Positions 1 through 7,924 of a stretch of 64,000 bases of DNA are shown in pieces (positions within the stretch are counted from its first letter, which is position 1; each line of letters begins with the position of its first letter). The DNA is from Bacillota bacterium. GTDB taxonomy: Bacteria > Bacillota > Sulfobacillia > JAJZYS01 > JAJZLH01. A program made the translations under genes and the position numbers. The stretch is taken from assembly GCA_021850485.1 (NCBI GenBank), contig JAJZLY010000007.1:97864-161863 (forward strand), written 5' to 3'. The notes under the pieces are model-generated. The model had not been told where the DNA came from. It did no database searches and worked only from the letters and a program-made list of their open reading frames with translations.

Positions 1-306
1 GGTAATGCTGGTCCAGCTGGTTCCCTGGTTCTTGGCAAGAAACCAGACCATACCCGTGCATCCTTGCCGCCTGCAAAGCCCAACAGCCAGGGCGCCGGAG
101 CCGGAGGGCGAGAATGACGCGCCGTTGACGGTGATTGTAGTCGGCGCGTCCGGCGCCGGGAAACGGGCATTGATCAGCACCGACCGGCTCGACGCAGAAC
201 TCTGGCCGCCCCGGGCCGACATCGGGCTACAGGCCGCCAGCAGCGCACAGATGCCCACCACCAGGGTCCACCGCATCTGAGGGCCGATCAGGCGACTTAC
301 CAGCAT
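1..306 (-). CDS. Partial lipoprotein, cut by the left window edge
   Basis: Reading the minus strand from the ATG at 306 gives an open frame of 102 codons that runs off the window. The N-terminus has a charged start, a hydrophobic stretch and a lipobox (LLAAC, Cys about residue 26), so this is a lipid-anchored surface protein. A good SD (GGGAGGAG) lies just upstream of 306; an internal Met at codon 11 is an alternative start. After the Cys comes a Ser/Gly-rich linker and then a segment containing TITVNGASFSP and two Cys residues. No family is recognised from the part visible. The C-terminal end is outside the window. Confidence 0.8.
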   Translation of the reverse strand, partial: MLVSRLIGPQMRWTLVVGICALLAACSPMSARGGQSSASSRSVLINARFPAPDAPTTITVNGASFSPSGSGALAVGLCRRQGCTGMVWFLAKNQGTSWTSIT

Positions 307-540
307 GGCCTCTCCTCCCGACCTAGGCGCAGACCGCATCGATAAGACGCCGCGACGGCCCTAGAAGGTTCCACGCCAATCCGGTGCGCCCCTCCGCTAC
401 TGCGGGCCACCTAGGGTCATGGCACGGCGAAGGGACAGATACCCACCGCGTCCTGTCTACGGCACGACTCCCTCCATTGGGGACGGCTTGCGTCCCTTGG
501 CGACACAGGTTGATCTGGCCGGGCAGCGAATGCAAACCAC

Positions 541-951
541 ATGAAACTCGAGCTCAGGATCGACCTGCCGCCACCCGATCAACTCTTTGCGCTGTTCGAG
601 TCCACCGGCTGGAACGAGCGTCGTCAACTGAGCGAGGCGCAGGTCCACCAGGCCATGAGCCAGAGCTGGTACACCGTCAGCGCGTATCGTGGGAACGATC
701 TTGTCGGCTTTGGCCGACTCGTCTCGGACGGCATTTATCAGTGCTTCGTCTGTGACATGATCGTGCTCCCAACCCATCAGGGGCAAGGCATCGGCCAGGC
801 GGTCTTAGAGCACCTGGTGGCGTACGCCCAAAGTTCAGGCATCAAGTGGCTTCAACTTACCTGTGCTACGGGAAAACAGGGATTCTACGAGACCATGGGG
901 TTCACACCGCGGCCAGCTGACGCGCCAGGCATGGAGCGCTGGCTGGACTGA
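541..951 (+). CDS. GNAT-family N-acetyltransferase
   Basis: This 136-residue protein has the size and layout of a single-domain GNAT acetyltransferase, which transfers acetyl from acetyl-CoA to an amine. The acetyl-CoA binding motif A is clear at about residues 76-95 (VLPTHQGQGIGQAVLEHL), preceded by the beta-strand FVCDMIVLP. The end (GFYETMGFTPRP) matches the usual motif B region. The SD ahead of the ATG is weak. The substrate cannot be read from sequence. It stands alone, convergent with the methyltransferase gene to its right. Confidence 0.85.
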   Translation: MKLELRIDLPPPDQLFALFESTGWNERRQLSEAQVHQAMSQSWYTVSAYRGNDLVGFGRLVSDGIYQCFVCDMIVLPTHQGQGIGQAVLEHLVAYAQSSGIKWLQLTCATGKQGFYETMGFTPRPADAPGMERWLD

Positions 952-1073
952 CCGGCTGGCCTCGCCGACGCATTGCAGCGAAGGCGCATGGTGTCGCCAG
1001 ATCGCAGCTACTGGCTGGGCGGTGGATCCCTTGTCGACGGCAGCTTGCAGCAGGACGACCCCCTCCCCAAGGC

Positions 1074-1895
1074 TCACTGGTCATCGGCGAGCACAGATTC
1101 CCTTTGCGGCTCAGCGCCTTTCACCGCAACGATCAGGAAGCGGTGGCTCTCCACCAAGAAGGGACCTTGTGTGCTCATCTCCCAGTGCAGAGTCTCCAGC
1201 ACCTGGCGATAGCGGCTGACTGAGAAGTCCGCCACCTGCCAGGGCACTGCCTTCAGGTAATAGACCAGCGCCCCGACGTCTTGAAAGCCCGCTGACGTCA
1301 GCGCTTCTTGGGCCTGCACCACGCCCAGTCCCGCTTCTTGCACTTGCTGTTTGGCCCCGGTCAGGGACCACTGGGCGAATTGCCGGGGGCTTCCCAGGCG
1401 GCGGTTCACGGTCTCAAAATTGCGAGCCCCCACCTGCTGGGTCACGAAGCGGCCTCCCGGTGCCAGCACCCGCGCCACCTCTCGTGCGTCAAACGACTCA
1501 TGGCGATTGATCACCAAGTCCACCGACCCATCGGCCAGCGCAAGCGGGTACACGGCGTCCTGCAGCGGCTGCGGATGCATCGCCTGTGCCGGGATGCCCA
1601 AAACCGTCACGCCCCACGGTGCCAGCGCTTGGCGGGCCATCTCAATGTTCGGCTCATACGCTTCGGTGGCAACGGTCCGGGCCGGGAGATGCGGGCCCAG
1701 GGCAGCCAGAAACTCTCCGCCGCCGGTACCCATATCGAGCAGGCTGGTCGCCTGCGCCAACATCCCGGTCACAATTTCCTGATAGTCCCACGGGCAAGAA
1801 GACTCCCACCAGCGGCCCTCGATCCACGAGAAATCCCAACCGCTGAAGGCGGCCGACTCGGCCTCAGCCACCAGCTGATCAAAGGTCTTCGCCAT
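1074..1895 (-). CDS. Class I SAM-dependent methyltransferase
   Basis: A 273-residue Rossmann-fold methyltransferase. The SAM-binding motif I is SLLDMGTGGGEFLAALG (about residues 51-67), followed by an acidic residue in VATEAYEPN and the post-I motif around VDLVINRHESFD. The LAPGGRFVTQQVG stretch is the usual post-motif II loop. The ATG at 1895 has a short SD-like AAGG. The substrate is unknown; a small molecule is more likely than nucleic acid because no extra RNA- or DNA-binding domain is visible. No operon partner is evident. Confidence 0.85.
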   Translation of the reverse strand: MAKTFDQLVAEAESAAFSGWDFSWIEGRWWESSCPWDYQEIVTGMLAQATSLLDMGTGGGEFLAALGPHLPARTVATEAYEPNIEMARQALAPWGVTVLGIPAQAMHPQPLQDAVYPLALADGSVDLVINRHESFDAREVARVLAPGGRFVTQQVGARNFETVNRRLGSPRQFAQWSLTGAKQQVQEAGLGVVQAQEALTSAGFQDVGALVYYLKAVPWQVADFSVSRYRQVLETLHWEMSTQGPFLVESHRFLIVAVKGAEPQRESVLADDQ

Positions 1896-2244
1896 GCCCT
1901 TAGTCTACAGCGTTGTGCTGCAGGCTGTGCCTGGTCCACACTCCACCATAACCCGAGCGATCGGATCGCGGGCCAGATCGCTTGCGGACCACACCCTCAC
2001 GGCGCCCGCGGAGGCCTCACTTCGAGGTGGCGCACAGAAGAGACGGCTCAGCCCAGCCCGGCCGAGCCAGACCCCAGGTCAGCCGCCTCACCTGCTCGTG
2101 GTCTTTGGCAACGGCCAGATCCGGCTGATGCCCAAGCAGGGTAGCGGTACTAGGGTCCTACCCTCTTAGCGTCGGCCCGGCGTTGCCCCGTGCGCCCGCG
2201 GCCGATCAGACCAGATGCGGCTGGCTCGACAAAGACCCTATCAA
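1896..2244. other. Gene-poor gap of about 350 bp
   Basis: This stretch lies upstream of one methyltransferase gene and downstream of another. A 91-codon plus-strand frame (1894-2169) crosses it, but it has no SD, no recognisable domain and overlaps the start of the neighbouring gene. No RNA gene, strong terminator or repeat was seen. Confidence 0.5.
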
Positions 2245-2988
2245 TCAGCGCCCATAGACAGAAACAGCGTTACGGCTGGAAGAGGCAAACGGCTGTTTGT
2301 CCCAGCCCGCCCAGCGCTCCTTCAGACGTAGTCCGGCGATGCGCGCCATCAGATCTAGCTCGCTGGGCCAGATGTAGCGGGTGACGATTGGGTACAGGCG
2401 CACCCCTTGCGCCGACAGGACCACGTGGCTTTCCTCAAGTTGCTGAGTCAGCGGGTCGTAGCGGCCCACATCCAACGTCACCTCTCGCGTACTAATCTGC
2501 TCGGCGTCCACGTACTGGCCGTCGCGCAGCTGGCTGAGGTAGGTCGGAACCAGGGTCTCCACAACGAAGCACCCGCCTTCGCTGAGATGGCTCGCCACAT
2601 TCACAAAGCAACGCACCTGATCGTCTTGAGTCAACAGGTTGAAGATCGTGTTGTAAACCAGGTAGATCAGAGGGTATGTGCCATCGACCGGCACGTCCGC
2701 AAAGTCGCCCATGGTGATCGACAGTCTCTCACCGCCAGGCTTGGCGCGAAGCTTCTTGACCATTGGCTCGGACAGATCGACGCCATCGACCCGGATGCCC
2801 TGGGCGGCGAGAGGCAACGCGATGCGTCCGGTGCCGATGGCCAGTTCCAATGCCGGTCCGCCGCCAGCCAGGGCGGCCAGGAAGCTAACGGTCGACGTCT
2901 CGTCCCCCCGCGGCTCGTCGTCGTAGATGGCAGCGCCGTCCTCGTCGAAGCTGTCCATCGGCTTGTAGTCTTTCATGTCGCTGACCAT
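2245..2988 (-). CDS. Class I SAM-dependent methyltransferase
   Basis: The frame is open further upstream (to 3159), but the protein-like part begins at MVSDMKDYKPMDSFDEDGA, so the start is placed at the ATG at 2988; ATG 2976 is equally possible because neither has a strong SD. Motif I is ALELAIGTGRIALPLAAQG, followed by VDGVDLSEPMV, a standard SAM-binding Rossmann arrangement. The central IYLVYNTIFNLLTQDDQ and GGCFVVETLVP segments match methyltransferase domain 25-type proteins. The substrate is unknown. It is divergent from the Ada-AlkA gene. Confidence 0.85.
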   Translation of the reverse strand: MVSDMKDYKPMDSFDEDGAAIYDDEPRGDETSTVSFLAALAGGGPALELAIGTGRIALPLAAQGIRVDGVDLSEPMVKKLRAKPGGERLSITMGDFADVPVDGTYPLIYLVYNTIFNLLTQDDQVRCFVNVASHLSEGGCFVVETLVPTYLSQLRDGQYVDAEQISTREVTLDVGRYDPLTQQLEESHVVLSAQGVRLYPIVTRYIWPSELDLMARIAGLRLKERWAGWDKQPFASSSRNAVSVYGR

Positions 2989-3214
2989 ACTACGGCAGAT
3001 CGGACGGCACAACAGACCGCAGCTGTGCGGCGGTGCCTGACAGCCCACAGGGGCGTCGTGACGGTCACCTCCGGGCTCTGTCCAGTGCGGTGGCTCGACT
3101 CGTGCTTTTCGGTCGCATGTCGAGGTGCGTCGCCCACGGGGGCTAGCATCTTCTTGCAATGTTCATGACCGAAATCCGCCAGCACGATGTGCCTCAGCCT
3201 GATATGGTGGCGCT

Positions 3215-4738
3215 ATGCTCGATCATGACATTTGCTACCGGGCGGTCCAAAGCAGAGATGCTCGCTTTGACGGCATGTTCTTCACCGCGGTGCGCACCAC
3301 CGGCATCTACTGCCGGCCGAGTTGTGGTGCCAGGACGCCGCTGCGTGACCATGTGCACTTCTATCCGACGGCCGCGGCGGCTCAGCAGGCTGGATACAGG
3401 GCCTGTAAGCGGTGCCGTCCGGATGCCACCCCCAACTCTCCGGAATGGAACAGCCGGTCCGACGTCGTGGGCCGGGCGATGCGCCTGATCGCCGACGGCG
3501 TCGTCGATCGCGAGGGCGTGGCCGGACTCGCCAAGCGGCTGTCCTACAGCCCCAGGCAGGTCAACCGTCAACTTTTGGCGGAACTGGGCGCCGGCCCTCA
3601 GGCCTTAGCCCGGGCCCAACGCAGCCGCACCGCCCGCATCTTGCTGGAGACAACGGCTCGCCCGATGACGGACGTGGCATTCGCAGCGGGATTTCGCAGT
3701 GTGCGCCAGTTCAACGAAACCATCCGGGCTGTGTATGCGCTCACGCCCAGTGCCGTACGCTCTCGGGTGCACCCCCGCACGGCCGCTCCCCAAGGCCCGA
3801 GCGCCGATGTGATCCGACTTCGGCTGCCCTATCGGCCGCCGCTCGATTTCCGGGGTCTCTTGGAGTTCCTGGCGGCCCGGGCTATCCCCGGCGTCGAGGA
3901 ATGCACTAGCGACACCTACAGACGGGTGTTGGCTCTGCCACACCAGCTGGCCGTTGTATCTCTGCAGGCACCCCAACGGTCGCTCCAGACAACGCCATCG
4001 GTCCGTTCGCCCTACATCGATTGCGCGATCCGCTTGCAAGACTTGCGCGACCTAACCGCCGCCGTGCAGCGCTGCCGCCGGCTGCTCGACCTGGACTCTG
4101 ATCCGCAGGCCGTCGCCGCCGTGCTGATGGGTGATGCCCGCTTGGCTCCGCTCGTCGCTGCCAACCCGGGCCGCCGGGTAGTAGGTCACGTCGATGAGCA
4201 TGAACTGGCGGTGCGAGCGGTGCTCGGCCAGCAGGTCTCGATCGCCGCCGCTCGCTCGCTTGCCGGCAAACTCTCCGTCCGCTATGGCGAAGCTCTGCCT
4301 GCTGCCGACGGCACGCTCACCCATGCCTTTCCGACGGCCGCGGCCTTGGCCGCGGCGGCGCCGCTGGATCTGCCCATGCCGAATGCCCGCCGGCAGGCGT
4401 TAGGCGCCCTGATCGCGGCGCTGGCCGAGGGCAGGATCAGACTCGATGCCGGTGCCGACCGCGACGCGGTGTCAGCGCAGCTAGAAGAGTTGCCTGGGAT
4501 CGGTCCTTGGACTGTCGCCTACATTCGCATGCGTTCGCTGTCTGATCCGGACGCCTTCTTGGCGACCGACTTGGGCCTGCGGCAGGCCATGGCCAAGCTC
4601 GGCCTGCCCACCGGCCGTAAGGAGGTGTTGGCCCTGGCCGACAAGTGGCGACCGTGGCGAGCCTACGCCCAGCAATACCTGTGGGCCGTGACCGGGACCA
4701 GGTTAGCGCCTCAGTCGTCTGATGGTGTGCGAGCGTAG
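3215..4738 (+). CDS. Ada-AlkA fusion: methylphosphotriester sensor, AraC-type regulator and 3-methyladenine DNA glycosylase
   Basis: This 507-residue protein joins three modules. Residues 1-75 are the Ada zinc/methyl-acceptor domain with Cys33, Cys37, Cys64 and Cys67; Cys33 in the TTGIYCRPSC motif is the expected acceptor from DNA phosphotriesters. Residues about 85-185 are an AraC-type helix-turn-helix. Residues about 198-500 are an AlkA glycosylase with a helix-hairpin-helix (LPGIGPWTVAYIR, 426-438) and the catalytic Asp452. Such fusions sense alkylation damage, activate transcription and excise alkylated bases. The ATG at 3215 has only a weak SD. A methylguanine-DNA methyltransferase gene follows 51 bases later, giving an adaptive-response pair. 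Confidence 0.95.
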   Translation: MLDHDICYRAVQSRDARFDGMFFTAVRTTGIYCRPSCGARTPLRDHVHFYPTAAAAQQAGYRACKRCRPDATPNSPEWNSRSDVVGRAMRLIADGVVDREGVAGLAKRLSYSPRQVNRQLLAELGAGPQALARAQRSRTARILLETTARPMTDVAFAAGFRSVRQFNETIRAVYALTPSAVRSRVHPRTAAPQGPSADVIRLRLPYRPPLDFRGLLEFLAARAIPGVEECTSDTYRRVLALPHQLAVVSLQAPQRSLQTTPSVRSPYIDCAIRLQDLRDLTAAVQRCRRLLDLDSDPQAVAAVLMGDARLAPLVAANPGRRVVGHVDEHELAVRAVLGQQVSIAAARSLAGKLSVRYGEALPAADGTLTHAFPTAAALAAAAPLDLPMPNARRQALGALIAALAEGRIRLDAGADRDAVSAQLEELPGIGPWTVAYIRMRSLSDPDAFLATDLGLRQAMAKLGLPTGRKEVLALADKWRPWRAYAQQYLWAVTGTRLAPQSSDGVRA

Positions 4739-4789
4739 GCCGCAGATCGTCTCGCCCCAGTCTCATGTCAGCACAGCGAGGTGACGGCA

Positions 4790-5326
4790 GTGTCAGTACA
4801 TATCGATCTTGTCGACGAGACAGAATTGGCCAGCCCTGCGGCCAGGAGCCGATTTTACGCCACGGTGGCGAGTCCGGTCGGGGAGTTGCTCCTGCTCTCC
4901 GACGGGGTCGCGCTGACTGGGCTCTACATGTCTGCAAACCGGTTTTCGCCCCAGATCTCAGCCGCCATGCGCCAGGACCGGGCCCCTTTTGGCGAGGCGC
5001 TCCGTCAGCTTAGGGCCTACTTCGACCATCAGCTGACCGCCTTCGAGCTGCCCATCGCGCCCTACGGCACCCCGTTCCAGCGACGGGTCTGGCAAGCGCT
5101 GTTGGCGATTCCCTATGGCCAGACCACAAGCTACGGACAACTGGCTCACCTCCTGGGCGATGCCAGAGCGGGGCGCGCCGTCGGGCACGCCAACGCGAGA
5201 AACCCGCTCGCCCTGATCGTGCCCTGCCACCGGGTGATCAGTTCGTCTGGCCGGCTGACCGGCTATGCCGGCGGCGTAGAGCAAAAGCAGTGGCTGCTGG
5301 CCCACGAGGCGGTCGCAGCGCGATGA
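4790..5326 (+). CDS. ogt: Methylated-DNA--protein-cysteine S-methyltransferase (Ogt/MGMT)
   Basis: A 178-residue suicide repair protein that moves the methyl group of O6-methylguanine to its own Cys. The active site PCHRV is present (Cys146 counting from this start), as is the helix-turn-helix region RRVWQALLAIPYGQTTSYGQ. The GTG at 4790 is preferred over the in-frame GTG at 4781 because AGGTGA sits five bases upstream. It follows the Ada-AlkA gene in the same direction and is likely co-expressed as part of the alkylation response. The first 20 or so residues do not match the family closely. Confidence 0.95.
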   Translation: MSVHIDLVDETELASPAARSRFYATVASPVGELLLLSDGVALTGLYMSANRFSPQISAAMRQDRAPFGEALRQLRAYFDHQLTAFELPIAPYGTPFQRRVWQALLAIPYGQTTSYGQLAHLLGDARAGRAVGHANARNPLALIVPCHRVISSSGRLTGYAGGVEQKQWLLAHEAVAAR

Positions 5327-5388
5327 CGACCATCGCTGTTGCAGCGATGCCAGCACCAAGCACCGGCACCGGCACTTTCGACTAAGGC

Positions 5389-6297
5389 ATGCGTAAGCTC
5401 ACCTGGCCCACGCAGTTGGCCCTGTTGGTCATGATCTGGGGATTTTCGTTCTTCTTCATCAAGGTCGGCGATCAGGGGCTTTCCCCGCTGCTGGTGGTAT
5501 TTGGGCGGATGGCCTTTGGCGCCGGCACGATCTGGATCGTGATGGCTATCCGCAAGGAGCGCCTGCCACGCCAGTGGCGAGTGTGGGGTCAGATGGCTGT
5601 GATCGCCTTGTTGTTCAACGCCGCGCCGTACGCCCTGTTTGCCTATGGCGAGCTGCGAGTGTCCTCTGTGCTGGCCGGTATCCTCAACGCCACCACGCCG
5701 CTGATGGTCGCGCCGCTCGCCATGCTCCTGTTGCCCGATGAGCCGCCGACCGCCAGCCGGCTGAGCGGCCTGCTGATCGGTTTCGTGGGCGTCTTAGTGG
5801 TGCTCGGGGTGTGGACCGGCTTAGGCGGCGGGCAGGCGGCGGGCAGTCTGATGTGCCTTGGCGCTGCCCTGTGCTACGCCATAGCCACCATCCTCGCCCG
5901 CCGCCTGCTAACAGGCCGGCAAGACGGTGTCATCGCCCTGGCCACCTGTCAACTGATCTGCGGCACGCTCGAGGTGGCCATTTTCTTGCCGTTTTTCGCC
6001 CGTCTGCCAACCAGCCTGCCAGTCGGCCCGATCGCCAGCGTCCTGGCGCTGGGCGTGCTGGGCACCGGCATTGCCTTCATTCTTCAGTACGCCATCATCC
6101 GCGAGGCGGGTGCCATCATGGCGTCGATGGTCACCTATCTGATCCCCATCGTCTCCACCTTGGCCGGCGTGGTCCTGCTCGGCGAGGTGATGACCTGGAA
6201 CGAACCGCTGGGTGCGGTGGTGGTCATGGGCGGCGTTGTGATCTCACAGGGTACGATGCAAAGGCTCCGCCAGCGCCGTCTCTCAGGCTTGCCCTAG
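5389..6297 (+). CDS. DMT-superfamily (EamA) transporter
   Basis: A 302-residue hydrophobic protein with about ten membrane segments in two EamA repeats. The first runs over about residues 8-140 (WPTQLALLVMIWGFSFFFIK to GVLVVLGVW) and the second over about 150-290, ending in GAVVVMGGVVISQG. This is the usual architecture for drug/metabolite exporters of the inner membrane. The substrate is not predictable. It lies 62 bases after ogt on the same strand, so read-through is possible, but a role in alkylation resistance is only a guess. Confidence 0.9.
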   Translation: MRKLTWPTQLALLVMIWGFSFFFIKVGDQGLSPLLVVFGRMAFGAGTIWIVMAIRKERLPRQWRVWGQMAVIALLFNAAPYALFAYGELRVSSVLAGILNATTPLMVAPLAMLLLPDEPPTASRLSGLLIGFVGVLVVLGVWTGLGGGQAAGSLMCLGAALCYAIATILARRLLTGRQDGVIALATCQLICGTLEVAIFLPFFARLPTSLPVGPIASVLALGVLGTGIAFILQYAIIREAGAIMASMVTYLIPIVSTLAGVVLLGEVMTWNEPLGAVVVMGGVVISQGTMQRLRQRRLSGLP

Positions 6298-6369
6298 AAG
6301 CCGCCCAGGGCGCCAGCACCTGAGTGAGCACAGCCAGCCCATACCGTCTCCACGGGCTGTGATCTTGAA

Positions 6370-6396
6370 GCGCACCGCAGACGAGGGTGCGCCTTT
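6370..6396 (+). terminator. Possible weak intrinsic terminator after the DMT gene
   Basis: A 7-bp GC-rich stem (GCGCACC at 6370-6376 with GGTGCGC at 6386-6392) is followed by a short CTTT run. The T tract is poor, so this is only a candidate. It lies in the convergent gap between the DMT gene and the SIS-domain gene. Confidence 0.35.
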
Positions 6397-6491
6397 GGAT
6401 CTTGGCTGGGCCGTCCGCAACCGTCTTTGCCAATCGCATCGCGGTCGTCGACAGCGGGAATCGGTGCACCGTGGTGCGCTTAGCGGTGCGC

Positions 6492-7520
6492 CTAGCGGTG
6501 CAGCTGACGTGCTTTCAGGTACTTCGGATCCTCCCGCCGCAACAGATCTGGATTGGTGCCCCTCTGGATAGCTGCGCCCAGGGTGATCAGGTGCATGGCG
6601 TAAAGCGCCAGCCAGGGAAAGAGCACTTCTGCCCCGCTGTCCGAGCCCAGGCCGACAGCTGCCGGATCCACCACCTTGCCCTGAAAGCCTACTGTCCGCC
6701 TGACCAGTTCGAATTCGGCTGCCCGCCGCTGGTCGCTCTTGGCGCTGAGCAGCGCGACCACCGCCGTGTCCGGGTTGGTGAGCGGAATGTAGCCATGGAA
6801 GAAGGTCTCAAAGGGGATGGCCAGGGCTGGTAGGTAGGCGGCTTCGGCCAGCTTCAGCGACCCCTCCTCGGCCACCGGCCAGACCCGGTCGGAGGCCACC
6901 AGCAAGGCATGCGTAACCTGCGTCCAGTTGATCCACTCGGCGATCTCCTGGCGTCTGGCGTACAGTGCCTCCAGACCGCTGGCCAGGCGAGCGCGATCGG
7001 GCTGCAACACGCTGCCTGATGTACCGCGCCGGCGGTCGCTGCTGGCCGCCACTTCCAGCGCCAAAAGACTAAGTACCATCACACTGACCGTATGACACAG
7101 CGACTGATCCTCGCCAAAGCCGTTGTCCACCACCACGCTCGCCAAGGACGCCGCCTCAGATTCCGGGTGACCGGTGATCAGCACCACCTGGTCCCCTTGC
7201 CGCTGGCGTCGGCGCATCAGCTCCAGGACCGTCTTGGTCTGACCGCTCTGGGTCAAGACCACCAACAAATCCTCATTGGACAGCGGCACCGCCTCCGTCA
7301 GCAGATCGCCCGCTTCCTGGCAGCCGACCGGGAATCCTTGAGCCTGAAGGTGCGTGGCGGCCAGATGGGCGGCGAAATACGAACTGCCGCAACCGGCCAA
7401 CACCAGACGACGAAACGGGCGCAACCCCTGATCGCGCAACTGCGTGCGCACCCGGTCTGGAGCGGCTAGCGACGCCACCAGCTTGGGTGTGAGACCGAGC
7501 TCGACTTCCATCCGACTCAT
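6492..7520 (-). CDS. SIS-domain protein, GlmS/AgaS isomerase-like without a glutaminase domain
   Basis: A 342-residue protein with two sugar-isomerase (SIS) domains. The first has the phosphosugar-loop signatures LAGCGSSYFAAHLA and VVLTQSGQTKTVLELM. The C-terminal tail (NPDLLRREDPKYLKARQ) resembles the closing loop of GlmS-type isomerases. There is no N-terminal glutamine amidotransferase domain, so it cannot use glutamine on its own. A strong SD (AGGAGGG) precedes the ATG at 7520, five bases after the thioesterase stop. It is the last gene of a four-gene operon with two nitrilase-fold proteins. A role as an aminosugar isomerase or deaminase is inferred, and the substrate is unknown. Confidence 0.85.
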   Translation of the reverse strand: MSRMEVELGLTPKLVASLAAPDRVRTQLRDQGLRPFRRLVLAGCGSSYFAAHLAATHLQAQGFPVGCQEAGDLLTEAVPLSNEDLLVVLTQSGQTKTVLELMRRRQRQGDQVVLITGHPESEAASLASVVVDNGFGEDQSLCHTVSVMVLSLLALEVAASSDRRRGTSGSVLQPDRARLASGLEALYARRQEIAEWINWTQVTHALLVASDRVWPVAEEGSLKLAEAAYLPALAIPFETFFHGYIPLTNPDTAVVALLSAKSDQRRAAEFELVRRTVGFQGKVVDPAAVGLGSDSGAEVLFPWLALYAMHLITLGAAIQRGTNPDLLRREDPKYLKARQLHR

Positions 7521-7525
7521 CTGCT

Positions 7526-7924
7526 TCAGCCCTCCTGCCGTCTCGCCAGAAACGTGCCCTCGGCCTCGGCCAGGATCTCCTCACCGTGACATAGGCGAGA
7601 TTTAGCCCTACCCAGCCGGCGGTGCAGCTGGATGCGCTCTGCTGTCAGCGAGAGCTCCACGCCGAGCGGCACCGGTTTCAGGAAGCGAACCGTCATCTGG
7701 GCGGTCATGCCTCGCCAGCCCTCCTCGGCCAGCGCGTAAAACATGGCTTCGTCCAGCAAGGCGCTGACCACGCCGCCGTGCGCCACCTGCCGCCAGCCCT
7801 GCACCAACTCCGGCAGCACCAGGTGAGCACTGCAGCGGCCGCCGTCCACCGTAAAATGCACCTGCAGACCGATCGGGTTGTCCGCACCACAGATCAGACA
7901 GCCCCGGTCATCGACGAGTTGCAC
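7526..7924 (-). CDS. PaaI-type hotdog-fold thioesterase
   Basis: The GTG at 7924, preceded by GAGGAGGGG, gives a 132-residue single hotdog-domain protein. The motif VAHGGVVSALLDEAM is the standard PaaI/YbgC-type acyl-CoA thioesterase signature, followed by the strand MTVRFLKPVPLG. The N-terminal CLICGADNP has a CxxC, seen in some members of the family. Its start overlaps the end of the upstream nitrilase gene by 17 bases, so translation is probably coupled. It likely cleaves an acyl thioester, but the acyl group is unknown. Confidence 0.88.
   Translation of the reverse strand: MQLVDDRGCLICGADNPIGLQVHFTVDGGRCSAHLVLPELVQGWRQVAHGGVVSALLDEAMFYALAEEGWRGMTAQMTVRFLKPVPLGVELSLTAERIQLHRRLGRAKSRLCHGEEILAEAEGTFLARRQEG

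Noticed and set aside
1894-2169. 91-codon plus-strand open frame in the gap between methyltransferases
   Set aside because: No SD, overlaps the start of the neighbouring gene and resembles no family.
6460-6503. Imperfect 12-bp direct repeats containing TAGCGGTGC
   Set aside because: Only two to three short copies around the SIS gene stop; no function or hairpin of note.
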